Of a DNA stretch of 64,000 bases, positions 44,590 through 56,409 are shown piece after piece. Position numbers and translations under genes: made by a program. Within the stretch, counting starts at the first letter, position 1, and each line of letters opens with the position of its first letter. Below the pieces are notes generated by a model. That model worked only from the letters and a program-made list of their open reading frames with translations. It searched no databases and was not told the origin of the DNA. This DNA comes from Aquila chrysaetos chrysaetos (taxonomy: Eukaryota; Chordata; Aves; Accipitriformes; Accipitridae), in assembly GCF_900496995.4 (NCBI RefSeq), contig NC_044004.1, forward strand, positions 2,790,001 through 2,854,000, read 5' to 3'.

Positions 44590-47395
44590 CAGTAGGCCAA
44601 CTGGACAGTAAGCAGAAGGGCAGTTTTGTAGAAAGCCCGTTCCTGGGTTTCCCCATCTGCCTCATCGATGAAGGAGCAAAAGGACTTGATGGCTTTGCAT
44701 CTGCTGCGTTGGCTTCAGCGGGGCTGGGAAAAGGCCCTTGTCCACCTTTCCGCCTGATGGACTGGAAGGGGGTCACGTTGGAGCCACGTCTCCCCCCAGC
44801 CCTGGCATCTACTGTGGCTTGGACGTCAGCAGACGCTGGGCAGCCATCTGCTCCATCCAGCACGCTGTGGAGGAGCACCTGCACGGAAAGCCCACTGCCC
44901 CCTCCCCAAGAAGGGGCTGGGGGATGCTGAGGCTGCAAGTGAACCAGAGAAGAAAACTGCAGTTTGTCATTGTAGGGATGAAGAATTGGTGGGAGACAAA
45001 TGCTTCTGTTGCTCCAAAGGTTGCTCCAGGGTGCACGAAGGTCTCCCAGGTGACCAACAAAATCACTTCTGCCAGGGTGAAATCACAGGGTGATTGCAGG
45101 TCTCCAGCCAAAAATGCTTCCAAACCAGAGTGATTTTTGCCTGCGGATCCCTTCTGAGGTTTTCAGTTTTGTTGCTTCAAATTCTCTCTGTCCCACCGCC
45201 TTTCTCCTGTGGCTGGACAGGCAACACAGGTCAGAGACACAGGTGCCTCCAAGACATAGGCTTCCTCCACCACCAGTGCTGGTCAAAAGGGACAGAGTCC
45301 CCTGTCATGACCAGTAAACCCTGCCTTGACTGCAAATATTCAGGGGAAAAGGTTGATAAACATCCTGGAGGCATCACCCCGTACCTGCAGCATGTATTAT
45401 GGCTGTGTACCCTTCTGCTCCTGCCCTCTTCCTTCCCTCTTGCCTGGCCAAACCTGGGTCTTTTCTTGCTGTGTTTTAGGACTAATAGGTGACAGGGAGG
45501 GGTGACTCCTAGCTCCGGACCATCCTGCCACCAGTTGAGGTTGCAAAGCTGGGGCATGAAGACCTTTCCTTCTCATTTTCTAAGCCAGTGCATGGCTTGA
45601 GGAGGACGAGCCTGGAGATGAAGCAAGCCTGAATCCTTCGGTGGCTGGGAAGCAGACCCCAGGCAGAGTTTAGAGAGCTGAGAAAGGGGGAATTGGCCAT
45701 GCACGGCCAAAAGAAATGGAAGCAAGAGAGCTAGTAGCTAGGGCAGGGAGTGGAAACAAACCCACTGGTTCACCCACTGGGGAAACGCGTTCCCAGTCAT
45801 GGTCCAGCGCCAGTGACTGCAGAGGAATTTGTCTTCAGGGCACGGAATAGCCACGTTTCTCTGAGGACAAGGAAGCCATGGGGAAGGCAGTAGCTGGGGG
45901 GATGTGTTTGTTGTACTTAGGTCATTTATTAACCGCAAACGGTAAGCTCCTGCCGGAGCCTAGGGCCATCAGCTGGTCATGGATTTAGATGGCATTTCAG
46001 CCCACACCCACCTTCAGTCAGCCAAATTCGCCCCTGGGGCCCATGGACTGTGACAGCTGGGTTCTTGTGGACTGGAAAGGGATTGTAGACCTTGGGTCCT
46101 ACACAGAGAGGCTTGGTAGCCACCACAGAGGTGCTCCAGGCTTCTTGCTTGGTCTTCCACTGCCCCTCCAGAAGATCCTTCTTCCCAGGGCTGGAGGACT
46201 CTCTTGCTTCTGCTTTTGCTGAAGCCATTCAGCCACCTAGTCTTGCCCAGAAGAGAGGTTGGCCAGGATGGAGGTGGAGTAGGATGGGGCATCATGCATG
46301 CACACAACTTACACCTGCTGAGGATCTAGCCTCATGTTCCTCCCTTGTAACCCTGAAAAAAACTGTCCACCCTGAGCCAAGGGGGATGTGCGGAATCCCT
46401 GATTCCTGAGATGGACAGAAATGGCACTTTCAAACAGGACACATGCAGACCTGGTGATGTCAGTGGAAATTTAGCCCTCCTGGCTGCAAGTTATTTTGCT
46501 CAAATCTATTTTTACCAGACCTGGCCTGCTGCTTTGGGACTGAGAAGGGGACGTTTGCTTCCTTCGTTCTGGATAACCACCCAAGGATGTTTAAGCAAGC
46601 TTCTCTGGCCTAGAAATTAGTTGGGAAACCTGGTAATGCCTGGATTTCTCAAGGAATATTGGCCACTGCCTGTTGGAGACCTTGTCAGCATTGGCACCAT
46701 TGCTGCCTCTCCTGGGGTTGTTCAGCTAAGGCACGAAGGGAGAGCAGGGAAAAAGGACAACACTGCTTGCCCACACGCTTTTTCTTTCAGCTCGTAAGTT
46801 TTAGATTAAGGTCTTGGCCAGCTTTAATGCGGTTTGAGCTCCGGTGAGAGAAACAGGCTCCCTTCCCCCCAACGGAGGCTGTGTGGTTTGAGGGGCTGGG
46901 GAACAAGAACCCGCTCCTCTCGTTCCTCTCATTAGCTGCAGGAAGGAAGGTGGTCATTTAATGTGTATTTCTTCAGTTGCGATGAGCGGGCACAAGACAG
47001 GAGTGCCATATGGTTAGGACTAGCTTTTACGGAGCGTCACATCTTCCCCCCCCATGCAGCTCAGACCTGACCTACATAGCACGGCCAAGCCACCACAACG
47101 GAGCATCCCAGCACACATGCCGGGCTTTCAGCACGCGCAGCTGGAGATGCAGGAGCCTCCCCTGACTTACGGGAAGACCTGGGCGATGCACCACGCTGTG
47201 GCTTGCCAGCGCTGCAGAGGCTTTGTCTGCCCTGTGTCAATACAGGAGGAGACAGCTTATACCAGCAGGGATGTTTTTGCCAGAATAGGAAACCATCTCT
47301 CTGGATGACACAAACCAGAGACTTTTGGCTTGTTCGTGCTGCCTCAAGCTGAGCAGGCAGATGTTGTCGTGGATTGGAGACACAAAGTGTCCCCC
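44590..47395. other. Unique stretch
   Basis: One further splice-bordered segment (46791-46843: acceptor gctttttctttcag, donor CTCCG|GTGAGA, a single open frame LVSFRLRSWPALMRFELR) was noted but is weaker than the others. No repeats recognised. Confidence 0.35.
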
Positions 47396-47396
47396 A

Positions 47397-47465
47397 TTGC
47401 AGCAGCTGGCATCAACCCAGCGTTGCGGCAGCTGGCATCAACCCAGCTTTGCAGTGGCAACCCAG
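47397..47465 (+). repeat. 26-bp tandem duplication
   Basis: Unit ttgcagcagctggcatcaac plus ccagcg, two near-identical copies and a degenerate third. Because 26 is not a multiple of three it shifts frame between units, which argues against coding. Confidence 0.9.
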
Positions 47466-48190
47466 CCTCGGGACCCCCCGCCAGTCCCCTGTGCCAGCTT
47501 GGAGAAGGTCCTCTCCCATCCACAGCTCTGTGGGTATGAAGGGGCCTCACACAGGCTTAAATTATTCCACTTAATGAGCAGGAACAACCTCTCTCAGGAT
47601 TTTAACTTCCAGACCAGTGCAATGGTGGGATCTCATTGTGCAAGTACCGGTGCAGGTGAACCTCCTGGTACAGAGCAGGCTTTTGCATCATGGAAGCAGT
47701 CAACAGTTTCTTCTTGCGTAAAAAAATACTGAGTGCTCACATGACATTTTTCCTGGAAGCTCAGCCACAGAGCTTGCTCAGGTGTGCAGACTGGTGGTGA
47801 TTTTATCAGCTTTTCTACCAGTAAGGTTGACTTTTCTGGCATGGCATAGTCATACTCCCCTACCAGTAGCACACTGCCCATTTGGCTATGGTCCCTACGA
47901 TTCCCGCAAGACACCCACAAAAAAAAAATCAGACAAAACAGCATCTCTCCAGAAACATAAGGAAGTCCTTGGATGTTCAACACCCATTGACTGTCACAGA
48001 AAGCAGGCTCGGGTCCTTCCTCTGAAGACCGGGCTGGAAATCTCCGCTCTAATAACAGATACGGGGAACAGCTTCGAACAAAGCCTGATTTGGAGATACT
48101 GCAGGAGATCTGGTTTCAGCGTACAACCTGTTGGATGTCAAGCACTTACAAGTACAGTCAGTTCGCAGCTGAGGTCTGAAGCTGGGTCCA
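47466..48190. other. Unique stretch
   Basis: Nothing recognised apart from an A9 run at 47921-47929. Confidence 0.4.
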
Positions 48191-48194
48191 AGCT

Positions 48195-48365
48195 GTTGTG
48201 ATGCTGGTTGGAAAGCTCTGGAGGTCTCCAGCCCAACTTCACAGTCCAAGCAGGACTATCATTATCACTAGACCAGGTTGGGCTTGGCATTGCCCAGCCA
48301 AGGCACGAACACATCCCGGGATGGAGATGCTTCCACCTCACTCATGACCTGACAGTATGTGCAAT
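48195..48365 (-). mobile_element. CR1 LINE 3' fragment
   Basis: Antisense landmarks on plus: 'ggaggtctccagcccaactt', 'atcactagaccaggttgggc', 'gaacacatcccgggatggag'. They match CR1 (ggaggtctctagtccaacct, ctagaccaggttgctc, gaacacctccagggatgg). Confidence 0.7.
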
Positions 48366-48369
48366 AGCC

Positions 48370-48825
48370 AGGGGACCCTCATTTAGGAGTTTTTTCTCCT
48401 CCTCAAGGCTTTGAAAATGATCGTCCCTGTAAATAAAAGAGTCTGGGTGGAGACAGGAGGAAGCCTCTTGCTCACATCAGGATGTCTTGCACTGAGAAGT
48501 TGCTCCCCAGAGCTTTTAAGGAAGAAATCCCAATGTAGGGAGCTGGCGTCTCTGCTCCCATTTCCGTCTCTACCTCCACCTCGCCGCATGACCGAGCACG
48601 TCGGTGCTTTCTGCCCACTATTCCCCAGGGAAAGTCCCAGACCAGTGACGCTCCTTCAGACCTCACCACAGCTGACATTTTCCTCCTTCTCTGATCAGTG
48701 CAGAAAACACTTAACCAGTTCTGCAGCTGCAGTCCAGGGACCTCAAAGAGCTTTGGGATCTTGAAATGAAATGGCTCCAAAAGAAGTGAGATCACCCCGG
48801 TAGGGGAGCTGCTCAGAGCATGCCA
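48370..48825. other. Unique stretch
   Basis: Nothing recognised. Confidence 0.4.
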
Positions 48826-48831
48826 CTTCTG

Positions 48832-49100
48832 AAAAAAAAAAAAAGGAAAAAAAAAAACAAAAAAACAAAGGATCTGGGGAACAAAGAGTTTAATTTTTGG
48901 TAGAATTTACTTTTCCTCTCCTCAAGAGGAAGAAGTCTTTGGGGAAAAAACAGAAAAAAATAGCCAGCATTTTTATTTCTGAAAACTGAACTTTATTTTA
49001 TTCAAGGGAAGGAGAGGGCATTGAAAAAAACCCAATTTCACTGAAAAAAAACCCCACCTCCAAAAAAAAACCCCAAACCCCCAGAACATTTCCACAGAAA
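48832..49100 (+). repeat. A-rich low-complexity region
   Basis: Several A-runs of 6-13 bases separated by single or few other bases, then repeated aaaaaacccc-type words to about 49080. Low complexity, with no clear period. Confidence 0.8.
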
Positions 49101-49104
49101 TCAA

Positions 49105-51395
49105 TCTCAAATTTCACCCTTTTCTGCAGAAAACAAAAACTCAACAGGAGTCCCCAGGGTCCCATTTGACAGCAGCCAGGCCAAGGGATCTATTGAGTGA
49201 GAAAGAGGATCTGCTTCCTTCCTTTTTCCCCTTTTTTCTTTTTCTTCTTTGGAAGCTACAGGTGCTTCTTTTGTTGTGGCTCCCACCTGAAGCTGCAAAC
49301 CCCCGAAACTTTAACCTTCTCCGTGCTGCTATACACTTTGCAGCCTCAGGACTTGTGCTGGAGATCCATCACCTTCTTGGCACGGGCATCGTGGTCAGGG
49401 ACAGCTTCAGCCTGGAGCTGGGAAAGTCAGGGCAGACTTTCCTCCCACCGAGGGAAGGGATAAATATGAAATGGTGGAGCCGGTGGTGCCTCCCCCCGAG
49501 ATGAGGGAGCGTCCGATGTCTGGGGGGGGCTGCTGTGTTTCTCTTGGCTGTTTGGGGGATAAAGACTGGCATTGCGGCCGTGGGCCGCGGGTGAAACCCG
49601 AGTGGGACGCGTTGCGTTTTGCTGGATAGAGGGCTCGTCCCAAGTCATCTGGCACGGCCCCACAGGGAAACCACGGCCGTAATTTCTCACCCAAAAGGAT
49701 TAAACTGGGAGCGATGGATGCTGTGAACGCCCTCAACATGAGCCACGGGCAACAGCAGCCTTCCCCGCTGTTGAACTAAGGGAGAAAGGGGCAAGGATGG
49801 AACCAGCTTCAAGACTCCTTTGAGGGATGCAGTTTTGGGTCCAGGTGGATGTTCCAAGCCTCTTCCCCCAGGCAGAAGGAAGCCAGTCCATCGTGGCTGG
49901 GTAGGGAAGGCTTTTTAGGTGGGTAACCCCTAACCCTGTAATACCAGGCTGGAGGCCGTCTTGTTCGATGGGCTCTGCAGAGCACTCACTGTATTCGAGT
50001 CAGAGTTCAGCTCCTGACTGGTTTCTGCTTCCCACCCGTGGCTCCACACAGCTCGAGGCTCCAGACTTCCCCCAAATGGGCGAGCTGGACCTCATGCTCT
50101 CAGCCAAATTTCCAGGTCCCCTTTGCCCAGACAGCCCTTTCATGAGGCTCCCATTGATTCTGGCTGGCTGACGAGGGAGGAGAAAATATCTCCTAGAGTT
50201 TCGTCACCTCTGCTCCTGGCTGGCCCCAGCACAGGAGCAGCTTAACAGCAACCACGCTGAGGATTACAGCAACTTTTGACCCATCTCAGGGTGCTACATG
50301 GGAGAAAGCAGTCCGGGCAGGGGTTGAGACAGAAGCTACCTGTTCCACCAAAAGGGCATTGAAGACTTGCTGGCAGATGCTCTGATGGATACCCCGCTCC
50401 ACATTAGCTATTGATGGTCTCCACGAGATGAGCTACGCAGCCAAACGTATCTTGGAAAGAAAAGCTCTTGCAAGTTGTGTTGGTAACGATGATCTTGTCT
50501 ATTTTAAATGGTCATTAGGAACGCATCGTTAGACCCGTGGTTCTCCAGCCAGAGTCTGCCATGGTGGGGAATGGGGACCACCACCTGGAGGCACCACAAG
50601 TGATTGGGTCTGGGTGCACAATCTGACCATGGCTGCCCAAAAAGGGCAGCGCAGAGATGGATAAAACCTCCAAAGAGACGAGACCAAGTCTCGGTGGTTC
50701 TGTCCCACGGGGACAGGGAAACACGATGGCCTGGATGCAGCTGGCTGCGCAGGAGCCCCTGCACAATGGGGTGCTGGCTGCAAACTGGGGGGGTCTCTGT
50801 TGGCTCTCAGAGGTGGTGGAGGGGCCTTGGTGGAGGTGAACTTGGTAGGTAGAGAAGTTTATGTCTCAGTGACCGGAGACCTGGGTTAGAAGTGGGAGTT
50901 CAGGGTTCAAAAGTTTATGACTTGCCTGAGAGCGCCAGGAGCACGGGTTATCCTGGAGTTTCCAGCATTCTCCAAAGCCTCTTCCATCATGATTTATTTA
51001 TCTGTGGGAAGCGCTAAGACATAACGCAACTCCCAAAGGGAGAACGAGCACAGCCTTAACCAGACGTAATGTCAGGAAACTGCCTGTCTCCTGCAAGAGC
51101 TGCGGAGCCTGGGTACGCTGCAGCTCCACGCCGTGCAGCCAAGGGCTCCTTTGCTTGGGCAGCTTCACCAAATCCCACTGGTGGGAAGGGTCCATGTCCT
51201 GATGAAACTCCTGGGTCAGCTCTGGTTATTGCAAGAGCCGTCCCCAGGATGGAAAAAGCTTGCTATATATGTGCCTATTTCCAAGGTGCGTGCCATGCAT
51301 CCTGCTGCTGGAAATCTCTTCTAGCAATGTATAAACCAGCCTGTTTCTTGGAATTCTTTGCTTCTGAAGTCAAAGGGCAAAATTAAGAGCTTGAG
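49105..51395. other. Unique stretch
   Basis: A pyrimidine-rich patch lies at 49216-49252. A telomere-like taacccctaaccct at 49924-49937 is only two units. No gene recognised. Confidence 0.4.
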
Positions 51396-51399
51396 ACGC

Positions 51400-51675
51400 C
51401 GCAGGAATCCGTTTTGGTATAATTTACACCTTCCCCATACACCCCAGAAGTGCATTTTGCCATAGTTTAAATGCATGCATAACCCATATTTGATTATTGT
51501 TAACATTATTGCTATTTTACTGTTCTTGCTATTAGCCCAGCGACGACAATGCTATGTTTGTGAGGCTGTGACCGGTGACTCCTTTGATACGCAGACATTC
51601 TGCCAATAGAAAATTCACTTGAGAAAATAAGTCTAAATTAGCAGCAGCTTCGTGTAGCTTTATTTCCCTCATTGC
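51400..51675. promoter_or_regulatory. AT-rich motif-dense block (putative enhancer)
   Basis: Includes ATGCATGCAT (51471-51480, POU-like), tgattattgttaacattatt (SOX/FOX/HNF1-like words), cctttgatac (TCF-like), gccaatag (CCAAT-like) and ctaaattagc. A long AT-rich island between GC-richer flanks. The call rests on motif density, not on any comparison. Confidence 0.35.
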
Positions 51676-51679
51676 ACTC

Positions 51680-52435
51680 CCTTCATGACTGCAAATAATT
51701 CAGTATAAGTGCTGAGGCCGACCGGCCCCTGATGGGAAGCCTGATTGCTCTCCTGCCGCAGTGCTGGCAGCCAGGGAGGGAGGAGAAGGAGCTCTGGACC
51801 ATCCTGTATCACCAGGGCTCTGCTCTGAAAGATGGGGGGTGTTGTATGGCAAAGACGTGATGGCAGAGGGAGGGCAGGATCCAGGTCCAGCTTCTGGGGT
51901 GATGGGCACCATCTCATTTGTCCAAATGGGCTGAAACCAGCCAGAAAATGCCAAAGTTAGGGGAGGACAGATGGACACACGGACCATTTAACACTCGCTT
52001 CCTCATCTGCAATAACCAGGGGAGAAAATGACTGCCCCTTTCCATTTTGTCTGCATGGAAACGTGTTGATGGGCTACAGCAGAATCAAATCCCTCTGTAA
52101 CTTTTTGTTGTTGTTTCGTATGTGCACAGCTTTATCAGGGAGTTTGGGGCTGAGATGGGTCAGCGTTGGCACATAAAGAAAACGTGGCCTTTCTGGGTGT
52201 CACACTGCCTCTCTTGTGTTCTTTGGTGAGATTTAGAATATCAATTAACCCAAACCACCTCGAAAAGAAAAGCTGAGGCCGTTTCAAAGTTACGGGGATG
52301 AACGTGTGCTCTCTGCCCCTCTCTCCACGGTAAATGGGCTCTCGGTTCAGCCACACAGCTGGGAAGCAACCCCTCTGCAATGGGAAAGTTGAGGAGAGGG
52401 GTCCCATGCTGGGAAGACCCCCCAAAATAACTATA
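51680..52435. other. Unique stretch
   Basis: Nothing recognised. A tttttgttgttgttt run lies near 52102-52116. Confidence 0.4.
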
Positions 52436-52440
52436 TTATT

Positions 52441-52965
52441 TCAGTGAAAACAAGCTGTTGGATCCCAAAATCCCCATTTGAAAAAAGCCAAGCTGTCAGA
52501 CCCCAAACTCCCTATTCGAGCAAAAACAAGCTGTCAGACCCCCAAAATTCTCATTTGAAACCCCCCCAGCTGTTGGACCCCCAAATCCCCACTTGAGCAA
52601 AACCAAGCCATTGGACCCCAAATTCCTCATTTGAGCAAACCCAAGCTTTCAGACCCCCAAAATCCCCATTTGAGCAAAACCAAGCCATCAGACCTCAAAA
52701 TTCCCTATTTGAAAAAAAACCCAGCTGTCAGACCCCCAAAATCCCCATTTGAGCAAATACAAGCTGTCGGACCCCCAAAAATCCCTATTTGTGCAAAACC
52801 AAGACATCAGACCCCAAAATCCCCATTTGAAAAAAGAAAAAAAAAACCAAACAGGCAGTCAGACCCCAAATCCCCATTTGAGCAAAACCAAGCCATCAGA
52901 CCCCCAAATCCCTATTAGTGCAAAAACAAGCTGTCAGACCCCAAAATCCCCGTCTGAGGACGTGG
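52441..52965 (+). repeat. 38-39-bp minisatellite, about 13 copies
   Basis: Degenerate tandem units built from caagctgtcagaccccc, aaaatccccatttgagc and aaaac, with per-copy changes (caagccat, ttggac, tttgaaaaaa) and an A-rich expansion near copy 10 (about 52831-52846). Units of 39 bp keep a plus-strand frame open for 95 codons (52631-52918), with a 13-residue repeat of Lys/Pro/Ser. The frame is a by-product of the repeat; I see no reason to call it a gene. Confidence 0.93.
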
Positions 52966-53113
52966 GGTTCATCTCCACCCCGACGGGCAGAAAGAGTTAA
53001 GATCCCGTGGGCGCAGGCCAGCGGTGGCCAATCACACCGAGCAAAGTGCAGCGCTTGGCCCCAGCCCAGCAGCAGGTTGCTCTCCGCAGGTATTATTTGG
53101 GTTTTTTTCCCAG

Positions 53114-53192
53114 GATACTAAGCAGGGAAGACGATGAACCTCAACACCTGCAGAGGACAGGGAGCTGGAGGATGCACCCCTGGGCTGACCAG
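53114..53192 (+). other. Candidate exon (79 bp)
   Basis: Bordered by ggtttttttcccag at the left and CTGACCAG|GTAAAT at the right. Phase 1 is open: ILSREDDEPQHLQRTGSWRMHPWADQ. A donor-like CTCCGCAG|GTATTA lies about 25 bases before the acceptor, too close for a normal intron. No protein recognised. Confidence 0.17.
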
Positions 53193-53194
53193 GT

Positions 53195-54258
53195 AAATCA
53201 TCCCGGTGGGTGCCGGCTTTTGGGGGGGGGAGGTCTTTCTTTCCGTCTCCTTCCTTCTCTCGCCAGGTGTCTTTGTTTGAGCCCAGAAAGAGGCCAGGCA
53301 GGGAAACAAAGGGTTTTCAGTGGATTAGTGTGGGGCTGAGCTGGTGGGACCCGCTGCAGGTGGTTTTTTGGGGGGTGGGACGTACCCACTGGGCTCCATT
53401 TGCACCAGGGGGTCGGAGCAGAGATGGGGTGCACGGAGGTGGGTCATTCAGGGTGGGGAGAGCTGCTACTTTCCCCCCCATAAACTCACCCTGGATCTAG
53501 CTGACATCCACCAGCACCGGCACCTTGCACCCCAATGGATTTTTGGGGTATCACTCTGGTTAGCAGCGCTAATGCCGGTGGTAGGGACATGCCACCACGG
53601 GAGTTTGCTCCGAGTGCGGTGTCTGGGGAGGAGCGAGCGCTTCCCGGGCTGGCTCCGCGCCCTTGAAATTCCTCAGGGCAAGTTAATGATAAATCGCGGC
53701 CGGGTCGGTGGCGTGGGCGGTGGGTCGGAGCCAGTGGCGGGTCCGACCCTCGTTGTCCTTCCTGCTGGGATGGAGGTTTGGGCAAGGTCTGGGGACAGCA
53801 GAGCCAGGCAGGGGTCGTGGGGACGGCTGCTTGGCACCTCTTTGGGGGTGATGGCTCACCCCAAAGGGCAGGATCAGGCCTCCCCCTGGCAACACACAGG
53901 CCAGGGCAGGGGTCTAAATCATGCGGGGTTGCGGGGTGGGGGGCGGATCTGGTGACAAGGGGGGGTCCTCCTGCTCCCACCGCGAGGCATTCGGGGCCGA
54001 GGAGTGTGTCTGTAGCAGGGGATCACATTGGAATCCCTGAAATTTGGGATGTGGGGCCAGATGAGGATGCTCAGGCAGACGCTGGGGTGCCAGGCAAGGG
54101 ATGTAGCTGCCCGCTGGGGGGCTTTCAGGGGACGGCAGCACTGTGCCCACTGCAACGGGCCGGGAGCTCCCCTCTACCCCCTGCTGCAATAATCTGCATC
54201 AGGCAGCACCACAGGCTCAAACACCAGCAGCTCATCTCCAGCCACCTTGCTAAGGAGG
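53195..54258. other. Unique GC-rich stretch
   Basis: The opposing frames at 53344-53955 (plus, 203 codons) and 53486-53980 (minus, 164 codons) occupy the same DNA and have no recognisable domains. They look like chance frames in GC-rich sequence. A G8 run lies at 53221-53228. Confidence 0.4.
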
Positions 54259-54261
54259 CAG

Positions 54262-54338
54262 ACCCTTAACAAGGGGAAACCGAGGCACGCAGGGCTAAGA
54301 TAACTTCAAGTGGTCCAGCCTGCGGCATGGAGCATCCC
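54262..54338 (-). mobile_element. MIR-type SINE tail fragment
   Basis: 'ggggaaaccgaggcacgcag' then 'ggctaagataacttcaagtg' match the reverse complement of the MIR 3' half (gaggaaactgaggcacagag, aggttaagtaacttgcccaag). Confidence 0.5.
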
Positions 54339-54339
54339 A

Positions 54340-54865
54340 GACACTCAGCACCAAAGCTGCTCCATCAAACTGCCCTTTCCCTGTACCGAGTGAATTCAGG
54401 GAGTTTTCCTTGTGCCACCAAAGCTGGTGTTTTCCCGGTTGTCATCGGGACGTCACTGGGGACGATGACCAGTCCACAGCTGGTGCTGAGCATCTTCTGG
54501 GGGCAGCCAGAAGGGTAGGCGGGCACGGATGAGACCACATCCGAACCCTTCCTGACGGACACACGGGATTTGGGTTGGTAGTTTGGGCTGAGCTTTAATC
54601 CATCCTGTCCCACTGGCACTCTCTGCTCCTTGGGACGATGGGGACAGACATGCCATGTAACAGAAAATCCCTCCTATCTGCCCTTGGGTGCATCCTGGAA
54701 GCTGCCAGCCTGGATCCAAAGCCAGGGCTCTGATAGCAGCCTGGGGAAAGGGGGAAAAAAAAAATGACCCTGAGGATGAGGAGTCTGCCAGTGACATGGC
54801 CCCATTGCCCCAGCCAGGGCAACACTGGTGGACAGTCCCGGGGTGGCTTGCCAAAACCTCCATCC
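54340..54865. other. Unique stretch
   Basis: Nothing recognised. Confidence 0.4.
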
Positions 54866-54869
54866 TCCA

Positions 54870-55025
54870 CGGCAGGATAATTCATGGTGGAAGGGACCTT
54901 GGGGGGTCTCCAGGCCACCTTGCCACTCAAGGCAGGCTCAGCTACAAGGCCAGACCCTGCTTGGTCCATTCAGGGCTGGAAAACCTCCAAGAATGGAGAC
55001 TGCAAAACCTCCCTGGGACTCAGAG
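54870..55025 (-). mobile_element. CR1 LINE 3' fragment
   Basis: Antisense CR1 is plain on plus: 'catggtggaagggaccttgg', 'ctcaaggcaggctcagctac', 'gaaaacctccaagaatggag', 'actgcaaaacctccctggga'. The best-preserved CR1 piece in the window, about 150 bp. Confidence 0.85.
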
Positions 55026-55029
55026 CACC

Positions 55030-55890
55030 ATGTTACATCTCCACATCACCTGCCCAGGTGTCTCTGGGGCTTTGCCCACCTCGCTGCAGCCTCCAGAGTA
55101 ATTTTGCTTTCTTCCCATGCTGAAGCAGCTCCAGACCAGTGCAGCCTGCCAGCTGTTTAGCCTTTTATTCCACACCTTTGCTTTCTTGGATCCAGAAAAT
55201 CCTGTGGATTAAAATCGGGAACACCCTGAGATGAAGAGCTGTAGTGGGATTGAGCTTGGGACCAAGTGGAACAGCTTGTTCTGGATGAGCAATAGTAATG
55301 CCCAGATTGATTTATTAATTTTTTTGCTGTCCATAAGGGGTTTCCAGGTAGCTGCTGGGCTTTCCGAGCCTCGTGCTTGCAGAGGGATGCTGTGGGGCAA
55401 GCGTGGACCCAGCACAAGCCTCTGGTGCTCTTCACGATCCTCAACCATCATCACTCCTCCTGGGGAGGAGCACAACTGCTGCAGCAAAGCGCAGTGAATG
55501 CAGACGGGGACTCTTGTGTCACTGCATGTGACAGAGGCACAGCTCAGGAGTTGCACATAAACTGGGAGGGGTGTCCATTCCAGGAGCACCCCCGGGGAGC
55601 GAGGAGGGAAGGAGGACAAGCAGGAGGGCACAAAGCCAAGGCCACGTGCTCCGCGGCGGAGGTTTCGGCCGTGCTTTGCCATGATTCCCCCTCCTGCTGC
55701 TTCCTGGGGGACGGGGATGGGGAGGGATGGCAGCGGACCGTGTCCCTTAAACACAGCGACCAACCAAGAAGGAAAACTGATAGCAAACCAGGAGGATTAG
55801 CCAGGGAAGGTGGAGCCGGCTGCACTATTCAGGCTTTGTCAGGGGAGAACAATGGAGCCTTTATTGAGGAAGGGAGGTGGCGGGTTGGCA
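55030..55890. other. Unique stretch
   Basis: The long plus frame 55377-56315 starts here but owes its length to the minisatellite that follows. No domain seen in the unique part. Confidence 0.4.
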
Positions 55891-55894
55891 GGCT

Positions 55895-56405
55895 GGCCGG
55901 GACAGTTTGGTACACTGAGTGTCCCTTGGCCAGCTGGGAAGACAGGGCACTGGGATGTGGGATGGGACAGTTTGGTACCCAGTGTCCCCTAGCCAGCTGT
56001 GGGGGCAGGGACACTGGGCGATGGGATGGGACAGGTTGGTACCCAATGTGTCCCTTGGCCAGCTGGGAGGACAGGGGAATGGGACCCGGGATGTGGGATG
56101 GGACAGGTACTCAGTGTCCCTTGGCCAGCTGGGGGAAAAGGGAACTGGGATGTGGGATGTGGGATGGGACAGCCGGGTACCCAAAGTGTCCCTTGACCAG
56201 CTGGGGGGGACAGGGAACTGGGACAGGCCAGTTTGGTATCCAGCATGTCCCTTGGCCAGAAAGTGAAACAAGGAACGGGGACATGGGACAGGTTGGCACT
56301 CAGCATGTCCCTTAGCCACAGCTGGAGGTGCGGGGAAACTGGGACATGGGAGATGGGACAGGGGATGGGCCAGTTTGGTACCCAACATATCCTTGGGCGG
56401 TGGGA
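55895..56405 (+). repeat. About 60-70-bp minisatellite, about 8 copies
   Basis: Each unit contains gggacagtttggtacccag, then tgtcccttggccagctggg, then gacagggaactgggatgtgg. Unit length varies because the gggatgtgggatggg part is itself a small repeat that is present one to three times. The 312-codon plus frame and the 223-codon minus frame across this region are repeat artefacts (recurrent CPLASW and WPRDT-like words). Confidence 0.95.
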
Positions 56406-56409
56406 CTCG

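Noticed and set aside
46791..46843. Splice-bordered 53-bp segment as an exon
   Set aside because: Good acceptor, but a GTAAGT lies four bases inside it and only one frame is open. Too weak to list separately.
49924..49937. Telomere-like TAACCC repeat
   Set aside because: Only two imperfect units; no interstitial telomeric array.
55377..56315. 312-codon plus frame
   Set aside because: Most of its length is the 60-70-bp minisatellite; the unique part shows no domain.
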